From the NCBI GenBank assembly GCA_036250225.1, contig JAPZLL010000006.1, positions 930,001 to 994,000 on the forward strand: a DNA stretch of 64,000 nucleotides. The letters are read 5' to 3'. Each line of letters starts with the position of its first letter. The stretch's first letter is position 1. Below the pieces are notes generated by a model that saw only the letters and a program-made list of their open reading frames with translations, was not told the DNA's origin and ran no database searches. Below, piece after piece: positions 45,264 to 56,157 of this stretch. A program made the position numbers and the translations under genes. The DNA is from Cercophora sp. LCS_1 (taxonomy: Eukaryota; Ascomycota; Sordariomycetes; Sordariales; Lasiosphaeriaceae).

Positions 45264-47075
45264 ATGACTGCTCCCTTCTCCGCCAGGGGTTTCTACCCCA
45301 GCCAACAAAACATGATGGGCTACCGAAACGAGCTCATTGATCCCAAGCTCGAGGCCTGGACGGTTCAAAATTATCTCGACAACCCGGAGAGGGCTGCAAT
45401 TATCAACCCCCTCATCTCTTCCAACAACATTTCGCAAGGCCAATACCACGAACACTCCCCAGTTGCCATCCGTCCCTCTCCGTATACCACCCAGGCTCGC
45501 TACGGCAGCCCGACCTTCTCCAACGAACTCTCCTCGGCGTCTGGGACGGCCCACAGTCCGCAAGCCGACACCGAGTCCTACTACGATCACCCAAGCACGC
45601 CGCCAGATCACTCGACATTCGCCACAGCCATCTACGACCCCAGCTGGAACGCGCATGTCCATGAACCCGTCTTCCAGTTCATGGGCCCGGAGCCGTGTGT
45701 GAACCTCAAGGACGTCAACTCCCAGCAAGTCGACGTTTCGGAGGGCCCGAGCAACACCAAATTCGACCCCAACCCGCCGCGTTCATTCAGCTGGGAGACC
45801 TTCCCAACACCCAGCCATTGCGAAGTCGAAACGTCGGGCTTCCAATCCAACACTACTGAAGCCTACTTTCAAGCCCCACGGATGGCAAGCCCATCCGAAA
45901 TGCAGAATTCCCGAGAGCAGATTGAGGCGCGCTATCCGCCGCCCCCGACCTCGAGTCCTCAGCTTAGCGAGTCGGAGGAAGAGGTCAAGACACTACCTCC
46001 CTCTCCGAAGCGCAAAGTGGAACAAGATGGCGACTGGAAGCCAACCAAGAGAGCCAAGACCAACAACCGACCGTCTGTATCCAGGCCAAGGTCACGACCA
46101 ACGATCAAGACCGAGCCGTCGCCTCCACGAAGGGGTGGCAGACCACACCTGGAGCTCTCTCAGCAGCAACTCCCACGCACCCACAAGGCGCACCTCGCCT
46201 GTCCCGAGTCCAACTGCAAGCAGACCTTCCCCGACCACGACTCCCTCAACGAGCACACCAAGAAGAAGCACACGCGTCCCTACACCTGCGTCTTTGACTT
46301 TGCTGGATGCGAGTCTACGTTCGCGAGCAAGAACGAGTGGAAACGACACGTTAGCTCCCAGCACCTACTCCTCAACTACTGGATCTGCCAGGAAGGCGAA
46401 TGCAGCAAGACGCGCAACGGCACCGAGCCCTTGCCGACCAACTCCAACGTTGCGCGCTCAGGCTCGCAGCGCAGCAAGCCCTCCTCGTCTGGCAAGGACA
46501 AGAAGAACATTGAGAACGGTGCCATCTTCAACCGCAAGGACCTCTACACCCAACACATGCGCCGCATGCACATGCCAGAGGACCTCAAGGCCCCTGGCAA
46601 CTCTAAAAAGGTCACGTCTATTGGCAACTCGCCGGCGGCCCAACAATGGGAGGAGAGGCTCCGTCACTTCCAAGACCGCAGCATCCGCTACCGATGCAGG
46701 CTGCCGGAGCTCATGAAGTGCCCGGCACACGGCTGCGATAGCGAGTTCCACGGCCAAGAGGCCTGGGATCAACGCATGGAGCATGTGGCCCGCCACCTCG
46801 ACCGCGCCGCGCAAGGAAGCGAGCTGCCGGTCGAGTTTGGCGGAGAGCGCGACCAGTCCCTCACCCAATGGGCGGGGCGACCAGACGTGGCCATTGTAGA
46901 GCTTGTTGCTGGGCAATGGGTGCTCAAGAACGGACCGGGTGGAAAGGGCAGAGGTGTCGGTGGGGACAAAGGGGGGACCAAGAAGGTCAAGGAGAAGGTG
47001 GCCGAGGAGATTGTTGTCCAGGAACCCGAGGATGACGATGAAGATGCCGAATGTGATCTTGATGACGAAATATAA
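45264..47075 (+). CDS. C2H2 zinc-finger transcription factor
   Basis: Single exon, 603 residues from the ATG at 45264 (MTAPFSARGFYPSQQNMMGY). The first 245 residues are disordered and S/T/P-rich. A bipartite basic stretch (SPKRKVEQDGDWKPTKRAK) is a likely NLS. Fingers: C313-x4-C318-x12-H331-x4-H336; C342-x6-C349-x12-H362-x4-H367 (CESTFASKNEWKRHVSSQH); a third starting YWICQEGEC whose His pair lies after a long insert (FNRKDLYTQHMRRMH). A last Cys/His cluster is MKCPAHGCDSEFHGQ with MEHVARH. The C-terminus is acidic. The SKNEWKRH..SQH module matches the one in the C2H2 gene 5.3 kb upstream. The frame is open upstream to 44817, which may be chance or an N-terminal extension. Confidence 0.88.
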   Translation: MTAPFSARGFYPSQQNMMGYRNELIDPKLEAWTVQNYLDNPERAAIINPLISSNNISQGQYHEHSPVAIRPSPYTTQARYGSPTFSNELSSASGTAHSPQADTESYYDHPSTPPDHSTFATAIYDPSWNAHVHEPVFQFMGPEPCVNLKDVNSQQVDVSEGPSNTKFDPNPPRSFSWETFPTPSHCEVETSGFQSNTTEAYFQAPRMASPSEMQNSREQIEARYPPPPTSSPQLSESEEEVKTLPPSPKRKVEQDGDWKPTKRAKTNNRPSVSRPRSRPTIKTEPSPPRRGGRPHLELSQQQLPRTHKAHLACPESNCKQTFPDHDSLNEHTKKKHTRPYTCVFDFAGCESTFASKNEWKRHVSSQHLLLNYWICQEGECSKTRNGTEPLPTNSNVARSGSQRSKPSSSGKDKKNIENGAIFNRKDLYTQHMRRMHMPEDLKAPGNSKKVTSIGNSPAAQQWEERLRHFQDRSIRYRCRLPELMKCPAHGCDSEFHGQEAWDQRMEHVARHLDRAAQGSELPVEFGGERDQSLTQWAGRPDVAIVELVAGQWVLKNGPGGKGRGVGGDKGGTKKVKEKVAEEIVVQEPEDDDEDAECDLDDEI

Positions 47076-49064
47076 CCTATAGACCGCTTTTCTCTTTTCT
47101 CTTCATTTTTTTGGCTTGGATTTCCTTGGTTATGGATTGGATTGATACCACATGGTTATGAGCGTTTCCCTTCTTCGAGATACCTATTTCCGTTTACCTA
47201 CCTCTCTAGTGTTTGGACCTTGGATTTGGCAAGCTAAAAAAATCAAAAATTAATGTCTTGTTCATCTGTTTGCATTATTATCTTCATAAATGTGACTGGT
47301 GATTTGCTCTCTGCATCTCCGTCGAGGCCATGCCGAGTGTGATACTGGGACGAATGAGTGGCGAGTGATGGGGCACGTAATCGCATGACACCACTTGCCG
47401 TGGGACCTATGGAAGTTCCCGACTTGGCTGCTGCAGGGTCCGCGACTAGTACAAGGTCTGTTCGCGGCGTTGATCTGCGCTCCTGGGTGCTCTCAGCAGT
47501 CGGTGTAGCTCTTGAACCCCTCGCGCGAGGTGGATATTGCAGCGCTGCAAGTAACGGAAGTCCGCTACCATCGAGATCCGCCCTGCCTGCTGTGTGCCAC
47601 GAGCCCAATTGTCCAGTAACAATCAGCCCCAAAAGTTCCCAAACTTCCCAGACCCAGCCGGCCAAAGGCAGCCCAATATCCCTGCGTCACGCTACAGTAC
47701 ATCGGGTGGGGCTTGACCACGACGGGACGCATGTGTGCAAGACAGCCATCATGAAGTTTTCGCAAGAAGAAAAAGCAAACAAAAACGCCCTGCACCAATG
47801 CAAGTGTTTTCTATTCTCATCCCAGTCGCATGCTTCGTGCACAAAACAAGAAAGAAACAAGAAAAGGGGTGGCTGAACAACCCCTGGCCTTTCAGCTCCC
47901 CGTCCGCTTCATCCTCCCTCGTGGTGTCAAAAGCCGAAAAAGAAAAGAAGCAAGGCGCAAGCCAAGCGATTCGAGGATCGCGCGTGCAAGCAGGGGGGCC
48001 CACAAAAAAAGCCATGCCGTTGACGAAAACGGTACCGCATTTCCCTTCTCCGATTGCGTTTGTGGGCCAGCCCACCCCAGATTTTGCACCCTGGGACCTG
48101 TGGCGTCCAATCGAGGGGTTTGGAGCTGGTTTCCCTGGGCTGGCGCTTTCCCTGCCTGGTGAGCTTCCTTTGACGATGCGAGAGACATTGATGGCGCTTG
48201 GGGAAAAGCACGGGGAATACGATTGGGATGGTGTATGTACATCAACGGTACTTGACCTGGTCTGTTTGCTGTCGAAGAATCCGTCTTGCCATCTGCCGAA
48301 GCGTCTATCAAGGGTGTGTGTGTGTGGGTGGAAGGTCGACGATGTTCGGACCCCCACCATCTTTTGCGGTTTTGGTATGACACACCCGGGCGACGGCACT
48401 GGTTGGGTTGACCTTGGCCCAAACCGAGGTGAGAGGCTGAGGGTGTGCTGATTGCTGCCCAATCCCTTTTTCCAGCCGCTCTGGCGCGTTTGGGTGGGAT
48501 GGACGAGCTGAAAAGCACAATGGTGGTTTCGGGGTTAGTCGCGCGCATGAGATGTCGTTCATGTACTTTGCCGTGGGTGAAACAATGCGGCGATCCGTTC
48601 GGCAGTGTGTGTTTCTATCGCTTCTAATTTTGCCCTACTGTACGAATGCCCTCCTATACGCGCTATCTTCTGTGCGTGTGTCTCCTGTGCGATGAGTATC
48701 CCCGAGAGATGGAAATTCAGGGCTTGTGGGACGATTGGTTGCTTGGAGTTTCGGGAGATTTGTCGTCAGTGGTTCGCGGACAAGGCAATCACTTGATCGG
48801 ATTTGCGGTGAGCTTGTATCTGCTATCGAATGCTACGTCAGTTGATTGGGCTTGTTGCTCTCGGTCCCGGCTGATCGCCTTGCATCCGTCCATCCCGTCG
48901 TTGGGGGAGAACCTACTTCACTTTTGACCAACGAGAGTCGGTCCGCTTTTCGGGACACCGAAATGGAATTGACGGGGATTCGGTGCAGGGGACTTTCCAT
49001 GCTGTGACGATTTGGACCAAGGATTTTTTTTTCCTGATTTGAGTTTTCTTGCCGCGTGAGTAAA
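47076..49064. other. intergenic stretch with overlapping long frames on both strands
   Basis: This is the 3' flank of the second C2H2 gene. Frames of 238 codons (plus, 47735-48451), 237 (minus, 47749-48462) and 218 (minus, 47892-48548) overlap one another. None shows a domain, membrane helix or exon structure, so I treat them as chance frames in a stop-poor region. Confidence 0.45.
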
Positions 49065-49818
49065 TTAAATCAAGCCAATGTCTGGGGCTGGGACTCGCAG
49101 GTCTTGCGTGTTTGCCTCGGCCGGATGCATCTTTGTCTTCCCCCGTTCCGCTGAGGCAGACCGGGATGCAGTCGGGTGTGGCGCAGCTCGGTCGGCGACG
49201 TGGTGCGATTTATGGCTGTGAGGTCTCGTTGAAGCAGTGATGTTTCGACATTGATGTCGGTAGCTGCATCTCGGACATGTAACATTCCGGCCTCGCTCTC
49301 GTCGTAAACGATAGGCAAAGACGGCGGCGAAGACGGTAGCGAGGACAATGGTGGAAACCTTGCATTTATACGGCCACGTGAAGGTGACGGGGTCCGAGAT
49401 CGTCCTGATGCCGACGCCTATCAGGAGAATTATGATAAAGGGTATCATGTTGGTGTCGTCGAAGTTGAACAGCCGCTCGTATGTGTATTTGCCGTCGCTG
49501 GTGGTTTCAGTGCGGATGGCTTGGGTCAAAATGTTGTTGATATCGTTGAGTTGAGTAGAAACCGAGAAGTATATACACTTGGAAAGCAGTCGGACTGGTC
49601 TAAGGTAAACAGGCGAGGAAGGTGTTATCAACCCCATCAAAGCCGACACAAGGAAGTTGCGGCTGACGAGAATCGGGGCTCCTCTTGTCCCGACTGGCGG
49701 GCTCCTTCATCAGTTTGGCACTGGGGTTGAACCTTCGGTCAGGGGTGTCGCCAAATGCTTCGGTCGTGGTGGTTGCTGACCCGTTGCTGAATCCTTGAGT
49801 TGTTTTCCGCAGTTCCAT
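49065..49818 (-). CDS. possible small two-helix membrane protein
   Basis: A tentative two-exon model runs from an ATG at 49818 (MELRKTTQGFSNGSATTTTE), disordered for about 55 residues. It then continues through a 38-nt intron near 49649-49612 into VRLLSKCIYFSVSTQLND and YTYERLFNFDDTNMIPF. Two hydrophobic helices are visible: MIPFIIILLIGVGIRTI and VSTIVLATVFAAVFAYRL, the second ending in RRERGR. The intron is short and its signals are weak, and the C-terminal 70 residues look composition-driven. It could be a single exon from an internal start near 49649. I do not recognise a family. Confidence 0.35.
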
Positions 49819-50911
49819 CTTGACATGATTCCTTCTTGGTGCAATGTTTGTTCCACTGTGATAGGTATGCTACGCAGGCTCTCTCACCGATGGCTCAAGT
49901 GGCTGCAAGTCGCACAAGACCTTATGGAAGGGCGGAGGCATCGAACTTGAGAATGGAGGACATCGACAAGTCCCGCAATACCAAATGGTCAGTATAGAAG
50001 GCCGGGTAGCAGTCAGGCGGCAACCAAGGCACAGGTGAATGTCACACCAAGCATAACAATGCCCCTAAAGGCCCATGTGTGCTTGAACCAGCATGCTGCA
50101 TGGCCCAACAAGCCCTGCCTCGGCAGCCTTGATCATACCCAATAGTGAGGTGTGCTTGAGGTCGCGATGTTGACCGCAACCGGGACAGCATACACGCTGA
50201 AAATGGGGAACGTAGGACCTTGCCATTCATCTGCTCAGGGGGTCGAGGAAGATGCTCATCGAGTTGGGCTCGTCGACTGATGGTGAGCTTCAGAAATATT
50301 GTGTTTCGCTTCCAGTGTCACGGGTGATTTCAAGCGGTAAAGGGCTATCTAGTAAGCCAGGATCAAGAAAACTCCGGAGGTCCCTAATATAGGTAGGAAA
50401 ACTTATAGCAGAGTCAGCATCACAGGTCTTGTAAGAAAAACAGGGGGTTCCAGCGCAGGAGCAGGCCAAACATTCTCCCAGCTCCCATTCAGTGAGAGAA
50501 GCCATTTTGGCTTGTGGCCCGTCCTCAATGCAGCCATAGAAAGTAATGGAAGGTAACTGCAATAAGAATTGGGCGCTTGGAGGTCTGTCAGGTCAAGCCC
50601 TAACCCGTTGTCTCTAGCCCCTATCCGCCATCAAAACAATCACGGACCCACTTCTCCTGGAGTCCCATCGCCAACGACGCACACAACAGTGCAAAAACTC
50701 ACAAGGAAAGAGCCAAAACCCACTAGCCGCACTTTTTGCGGCTTTCCTCAAAGCCGGCGCCTTTCTCCCCCACCAAGCCGCAACCTTTCTTTCCACCAAC
50801 ACCACACAACGCCGGCGATCACAAAATTGCCACCACCACCCCTTCGCGCCGAGTTTCCGCAACACCACGCTTAAATCGCAGCGCCGGCAACGTTATTGCC
50901 AAACCGCTAGA
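49819..50911. other. upstream region of the large low-complexity gene
   Basis: It holds a minus-strand frame at 50290-50562 encoding about 90 residues with a Cys-rich patch (ECLACSCAGTPCFSYKTC). The AT content there is slightly higher than in the flanks. It may be a gene remnant or chance; I cannot name it. From 50640 to 50911 the sequence is CCACC/ACC-rich, as in a 5' leader. Confidence 0.4.
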
Positions 50912-53900
50912 ATGTCTAGTTCTAGCTCCTCGTCTCCGGCGCTCTCTGCGTCTGGTGCGCCGGATCCTCCCAATGTTCCAACATTTGAGGACAGTCGAAT
51001 CACGGACCGCATCATGGACCGCAGGATTGAGGCCCGCGGTCTCGCTGGCACTTTTGCATCGAACATTTCCCGCAGAAAGTCACCTAATAAGACCGTCCCT
51101 GGGTCGGTGCGGGCAATGGTCAACCGCTTTGAAAAGTCTGACGAGAACACTGCTGAGGCTTCTTCCCCCGCCCAGCAGCGCCTTGACTTCAATAGCATGA
51201 GTGCGCCCGGTGCAGCATCGACCACCAGCAAGGAGAATACCGACCCGGCCCAGCCTGTTGAGGCCAGGCGCATTACGAACCAGCGGCCTTTCACCCCCGG
51301 AAGCAGCATTGGTGACAGGATCCCGACCATTGAAACGCCCAACTACGTTGTTGAGCAATCACCATTCCGAGTTCGCCCCATGTATACACCGCGTTCTTTG
51401 ATCAATCCAATCTGTGACGAGTTTCTTGGCGAAAAGAACTCTCTCACTTTTCTCAGGTACCAAGCCTACTTCACCAACGACCGTCCTCTGGGCCGCTGTC
51501 TCGACGAGAAAGAAGCTGAAGAAGAGCGCCAGCGACAGGAGCAGATGGACAAAGAGAAAAAGATGAGCACCCGAAAGGGCAAAGAGATCGCCAAGGACAC
51601 ACCTGAGAACCCAGCCAGCGACACAAGCGACACAGTTATGGAGAACCCCGAGCTGTACCTAGCGACCCGTGGTGACAGAAGGACCATGACACTGTCTATG
51701 ATTCAGTCGTCCTCGACAGCGCCTGAGCGGCTTGCCCAACTCATGATGGATCTCCAGCATTTTGATGAAGAAGAGCCCGAGACAGAGACAGGCGCTCGAA
51801 GCGTGTCCACATCCACCGTTCGCCCAGCCATCCAACAGCGAAGCACAGAGCAAGCCAACATGTTCTAGAATAACGTGCGTGGCCAGCTTTGGGTGGGTGA
51901 CGATGAAATATACAATGGTGCTCCGTCTCCCAAGGGTGTTCACCCGAACAACCCCCATGTCAAGCCAGAGGACGTCATAAAGGACCAGCCTTGTGGTTCC
52001 AATGACACAGATCAAGTAGAGAATGAACATACCGACGAGGCAACATCCATTCTGATTGCTAGCCCCCCATTGCCGAGAGCTGTGTCGCCCCCGCCCATTC
52101 CTGCTCGGCACCCTCACCGGCGCTTTGCCCTTCGTCCCGGCACTCCGATGCCGTCGTTTTCTCAAGCCACGCCACCGGGTTACCACTCATCACCACCGGA
52201 ATGTCAGCCACTGCCGGATCATCGTGCACCACCGCCGGGCTACTACACCCCGCTGGAAAGAATTCGGCACTACCACCTAGCGACCGGTGCTCCGCGGGCG
52301 GCCAATAACGTCGACATGAGTTCCCCTCTGGTTGTCCATGGCAGCACCACTCCTTCCTTGTTCTCTCCAGAGCCAACGAGGGCCGCCAACAACTTGGAAA
52401 CTCCAAGCCGCCAGAGTGTTCTTACTTCGACTTCTCAACTCGACACGGTTTCGCTTGCAAGCTCTCCTACTCTTGTTGCCTCTGAGAGCCTTTTCCTGAC
52501 CCAGACCTTTTCTGACTCTAGCAGCTCCGATTCAAGCTCCAATTACGAGGCAACTCTTGAAGGTTCAGAGTATACAGACTCGGACGAGGATATTTGGGGG
52601 GTTTCTCCCAGGGCGATTCCTCTGATAATTCCGGCCAACTTGCTGCGCCCAAGCCCTCCGGTTTACCACCAGCCAACGCGCCCTCATAACCGTTTTCAAG
52701 TCTCGAACCTGTTTAGCGTAAGTCGTCCTTCTCTTCTCGCGATACCTAACAGCCACGCTGACAAACCCCCTCGCAGTTCGCCCCGCGCATTCTCAACCGC
52801 CAGCCTCAAAACCCCAACCCCTTGGGGATGAGAATAGTGTCGCCGCAAGAGCTAGAGGAACGCCGTGCCCAAAGATACATTCGCGCTCCCCCGCCGCTGA
52901 CTGCGCGCAATCTCAACCGCCAGAATACGGGTGACGTCTTGCCGCCTCTGCGCTCGAACGGTCGCTCCCCACAAGACGAAGCAAACCTGCCTCACGGGAA
53001 TGTGCCTCTCCACAGATCACCGCGCGTTCAGTTCCCGCTGCATCAAAACGAATCCCGACATATTGGCCTTGCTGAAGCCGAGCTGAGTTCTGAGGGGAGA
53101 CACCTCGAATATCTGCAGCACAACGGCGTCTCTGCTCCTTGCTACACGGGCCATTCGCCTTCGCCTCAGAACTACCCTCTCCTATCGTCAGGACAAACTG
53201 AGCGGTCTCGGCAGCAACCTGTGACTCCCGAGGAGCAACTTTCACCTACCCAACAAAGCACTTCCTCTTTTTTGAGCTCGCAGATCGGTCAGCAACGTCC
53301 CGCAACCGTATCTCCTCAGGTTCGCTCTCAGCGGACTCGGTTCTCGCGGCGGCGATTCTTCCGTCCTCAGCAACGAGCTGCCACTGCGTCTCCCAGGAAT
53401 CGACCTGCACCTCCTCAGCCGCGCCATATCAACAGCTCTCCTTTGGATCGGCCTTTACCTCCTCTCCCAATCTCAGTTCGCCGCGGTGCACGTGCACCCT
53501 TCCTTCGTTTCGGAATGGATCCCATCGAGAACAGAGAGGGTGCTTCGCGTGCCCAGAACGGGGAGCATAGCGAACAGCCCCAGCAGCCCATGCGTCTTCC
53601 GATCTATGAGGAGTTTGCAGCTCGCCGTCTGCAGTTTGATGTGTCTCGGCGGCCTGCACACCCACAGCAGCAAGAGCGCCGAAAGCAGCATGCCACGCCA
53701 CACAGTGAGCGCCCTGCTTACGAGCAGTCAATATCCAGTAGCCAGCAAGCCGAACGAGCCACACAGTCCCAGCAAACTGAGCACACCGAGTCGCCTGAGC
53801 GCCATATCCAAGAGCATGTCACGCTCCATGTCCGGTATGTGGAGGATGTTGCACACGACGAGCACTCCACACCTCGTAGCCAGTATACCGAGCATGTTGA

Positions 53901-56157
53901 GTTCGCTGACCCGCATATGTCGAATACCGAGTCGAATAACGAGTTCCTTGCCGACGAGCAATCTTCGCCTAACAGTCAGCAAACTGAGCACGCTGAGACC
54001 CTCGAGCTGATTGAGATCTGTATCCAAGAGCAGGTGGCCGGTGTTCTTGACGAGAGCGTTGCACACGCCGAGCAACCTATCGAGTCGAATACCAGGTCAA
54101 ATACCGAGTTCCATACCGACGAGCAGTCTTCAGCGAGCAGCCAGTATACCGAGCATGCCACACAGTCCGAGCACGCTGAGCACGCTGAGCAAGCTGAACC
54201 CACCGAGTCGAATGACCTCAATATCCAAGAGCACGTCGCACACGTCGAGGCTGTATTTCCTAAGCAACATATCGATCCGAGCGCCGATTCGACTGCCGAG
54301 ATCCTTGTCAACGAACAGCCCACACTCGGCACCCAGCAGACCGAGCATCTCGCGCAGGGCGAGCATATTGAGCACGCCGAATTGATCGAGGTTTATATCC
54401 AAGAGCTGGTGGCCGATGTTCAGGATGAAGAGAACGTCGCATACGCCGAGCATGTTGAGTTTGCTGAGCACCATATCGACCAGCAATCTTCACTTGGTAG
54501 CCAACAGACCGAGCATGCCGCACAGAATGAGCCTGTTGAGCATGTTGAGCACACCGAATCGATTGAGCTCTATATCCAAGAGCTGGTAGCCAATCTCGAG
54601 AATGAAGAGAGCGTCGCCCGCGCCGAGCATGAGGATCGTCGAGAGCAGAATCCCGGGCCGCACAATGAGCAGGTTGCACCCCACGTTCAGTATATCGACC
54701 ATGCCACACAGTATGAGCATGCCCAAGAGCAGACTGCGTCCCCCGCCGAGCATCCTGAGCAGCAAGATCGTCGTGAGCAGCAATCGGTCCGCGATGAGTG
54801 TGCCGAGGTGATGGGGCAGGCTGGGCATACAGCTCAGTCTGTCGTGGGTGAGGGTGAGGGTGGTGGGAATGTCGGCAGCGGCAGCGGCAGCGTTGTGGGT
54901 AGCGCCTCCCAGGACTCGTCAGTCACACTTGTGGCTGACGCGCCGCACGTCTCGCGGGTGGCCCCGCTGTTCCTCGCCGCCCTGCCCTCGGGCTATGGCC
55001 CGCTCCCGTCGCGGAGCGCTGCGCCGGCTGTCCCCGCACCGGGCAGCGACGCCCTCCCAGCTGCGGCCCTCGAGGCCAGACTCCCCGCCGCGCACCAGGC
55101 GGTCCACGATTCCCCCGTGGGCCGTCCCGGTGCCGGCCAGCCTCGAGGTGCTCGCGCGGAGGAGACTTGGTCGGGTGGCCTCTCGCGCCCCGCCGCCAGC
55201 ACGGCCTCGTCTGCTGGCCCCTCCCGCCCCGCCCCCAGGACGGCCCGCTGGCCGCTCCTCGACTCTCCGGAGTCACCCTCCCCACCCCGGCCGCCCCTGC
55301 AGCCGCTGCCCTTCTTCGGGCTCCCGGCCCCCGGCCAGCAGCGCGTCTTTGAGCTGGCGCTGCTGGGGGACGTCCGTCCGCAGCACTTGCGGGCGTGCCC
55401 GGCTGCTGGCTCTGCGGCCGGCCTCCTCGCTGCCGGCACCGGCGTGACTGGTGCTGGCAGCATTGAGAGGAGGACGGTCGCGGAGAAGATGGGGCAGGTG
55501 GATGGATGGCTTGCTGGTGCTGGTGCTGGTGGGGAGGAGGGCCGACCTCGGCGGTTCGAGGTCCAGGAGACCCCGACCCCGGGGTCGGCTATGATTGCCG
55601 GCCCTGGCGATGACAACGACAGCTCGGGCTCGTCCGATGTCCGCTCCCTGAGAACCAAACTCAGGGAGCTGGACGAGTGGTTCGACTCGATTGCTGGGAG
55701 CAAGGAGGGGGAGGGCGAGGGGGAGGGGAAGGGGAAGGCGGTGGAGGAGAGACCTGCGGGTATGGGTTTGGGTATGGAGGAGGGTGAGCCGTCGACCTGG
55801 CGCGGGGAGATCCAGCAGAGGGCCGATCGCATCGATAGCTGGGTCTCCCAAACCGACCAGGCGGTTGGTGAGGGGGTGGATGCCACCGATCGGCTGCTGG
55901 AGCTGCGGTCGCGACTAACGGATCTGGACCGGTATCTCCGGTCGCAAATGACGAAGATTTCGGGCAAGAAGGTCGCCGAGGCCGAGTCGAGCACGGCTGC
56001 TGCAACGCGCGAGGAGGCCACCGAGGATGCTGCCGCCACGGCTGGAGAGGGTGTCGAGGAGGAGGAAGAGGTTGGCGAGAAGGCGGAGGACGATGGCGAC
56101 AAGAAGCCAGAGGAGGAAGCCGAGAACAAGAACAAGGACGACCACCGCCAGGCCTGA
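50912..56157 (+). CDS. Very large disordered repeat protein, interrupted by one in-frame TAG
   Basis: The frame opens at MSSSSSSSPALSASGAPDPP and runs 318 codons to a TAG at 51866-51868. The same frame then stays open to a clean intron 52718-52776 (GTAAGT donor, CGCTGAC branch, CGCAG acceptor), continuing in exon 52777-56157. The in-frame sequence 51869-52148 contains no ATG yet looks coding (SPPPIPARHPHRR), which favours one gene over two. Without the stop the product is about 1,728 residues. The first part has charged coiled coil (EKEAEEERQRQEQMDKEKK); the middle is P/Q/S-rich with five degenerate E/H/Q repeats; then a Pro/Ala block; then heptad-like helices (VRSLRTKLRELDEWFDS, LLELRSRLTDLDRYLRSQM) and an acidic tail. 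No known domain is recognised. The TAG may be spliced out with a weak donor (GTGTCC at 51803), read through, or inactivating. Confidence 0.6.
53766..54760 (+). repeat. five-copy degenerate E/H/Q repeat with IQE[HLQ]V core
   Basis: Cores encoding IQE[HLQ]V occur at 53806, 54022, 54223, 54397 and 54574, all sharing the nucleotides atccaagag. Spacings are 216, 201, 174 and 177 nt, all multiples of three. Each core is preceded by an acidic T/E-rich lead (for example EHAELIEVY) and followed by repeated TEH, AEH and QSS. The last two copies are most alike (YIQELVADVQDEENVA and YIQELVANLENEESVA). Confidence 0.8.

Noticed and set aside
47735..48548. Three overlapping frames of 218-238 codons on both strands
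   Set aside because: They cannot all be genes, and none shows family motifs or codon preference typical of the window. Treated as stop-poor non-coding sequence.
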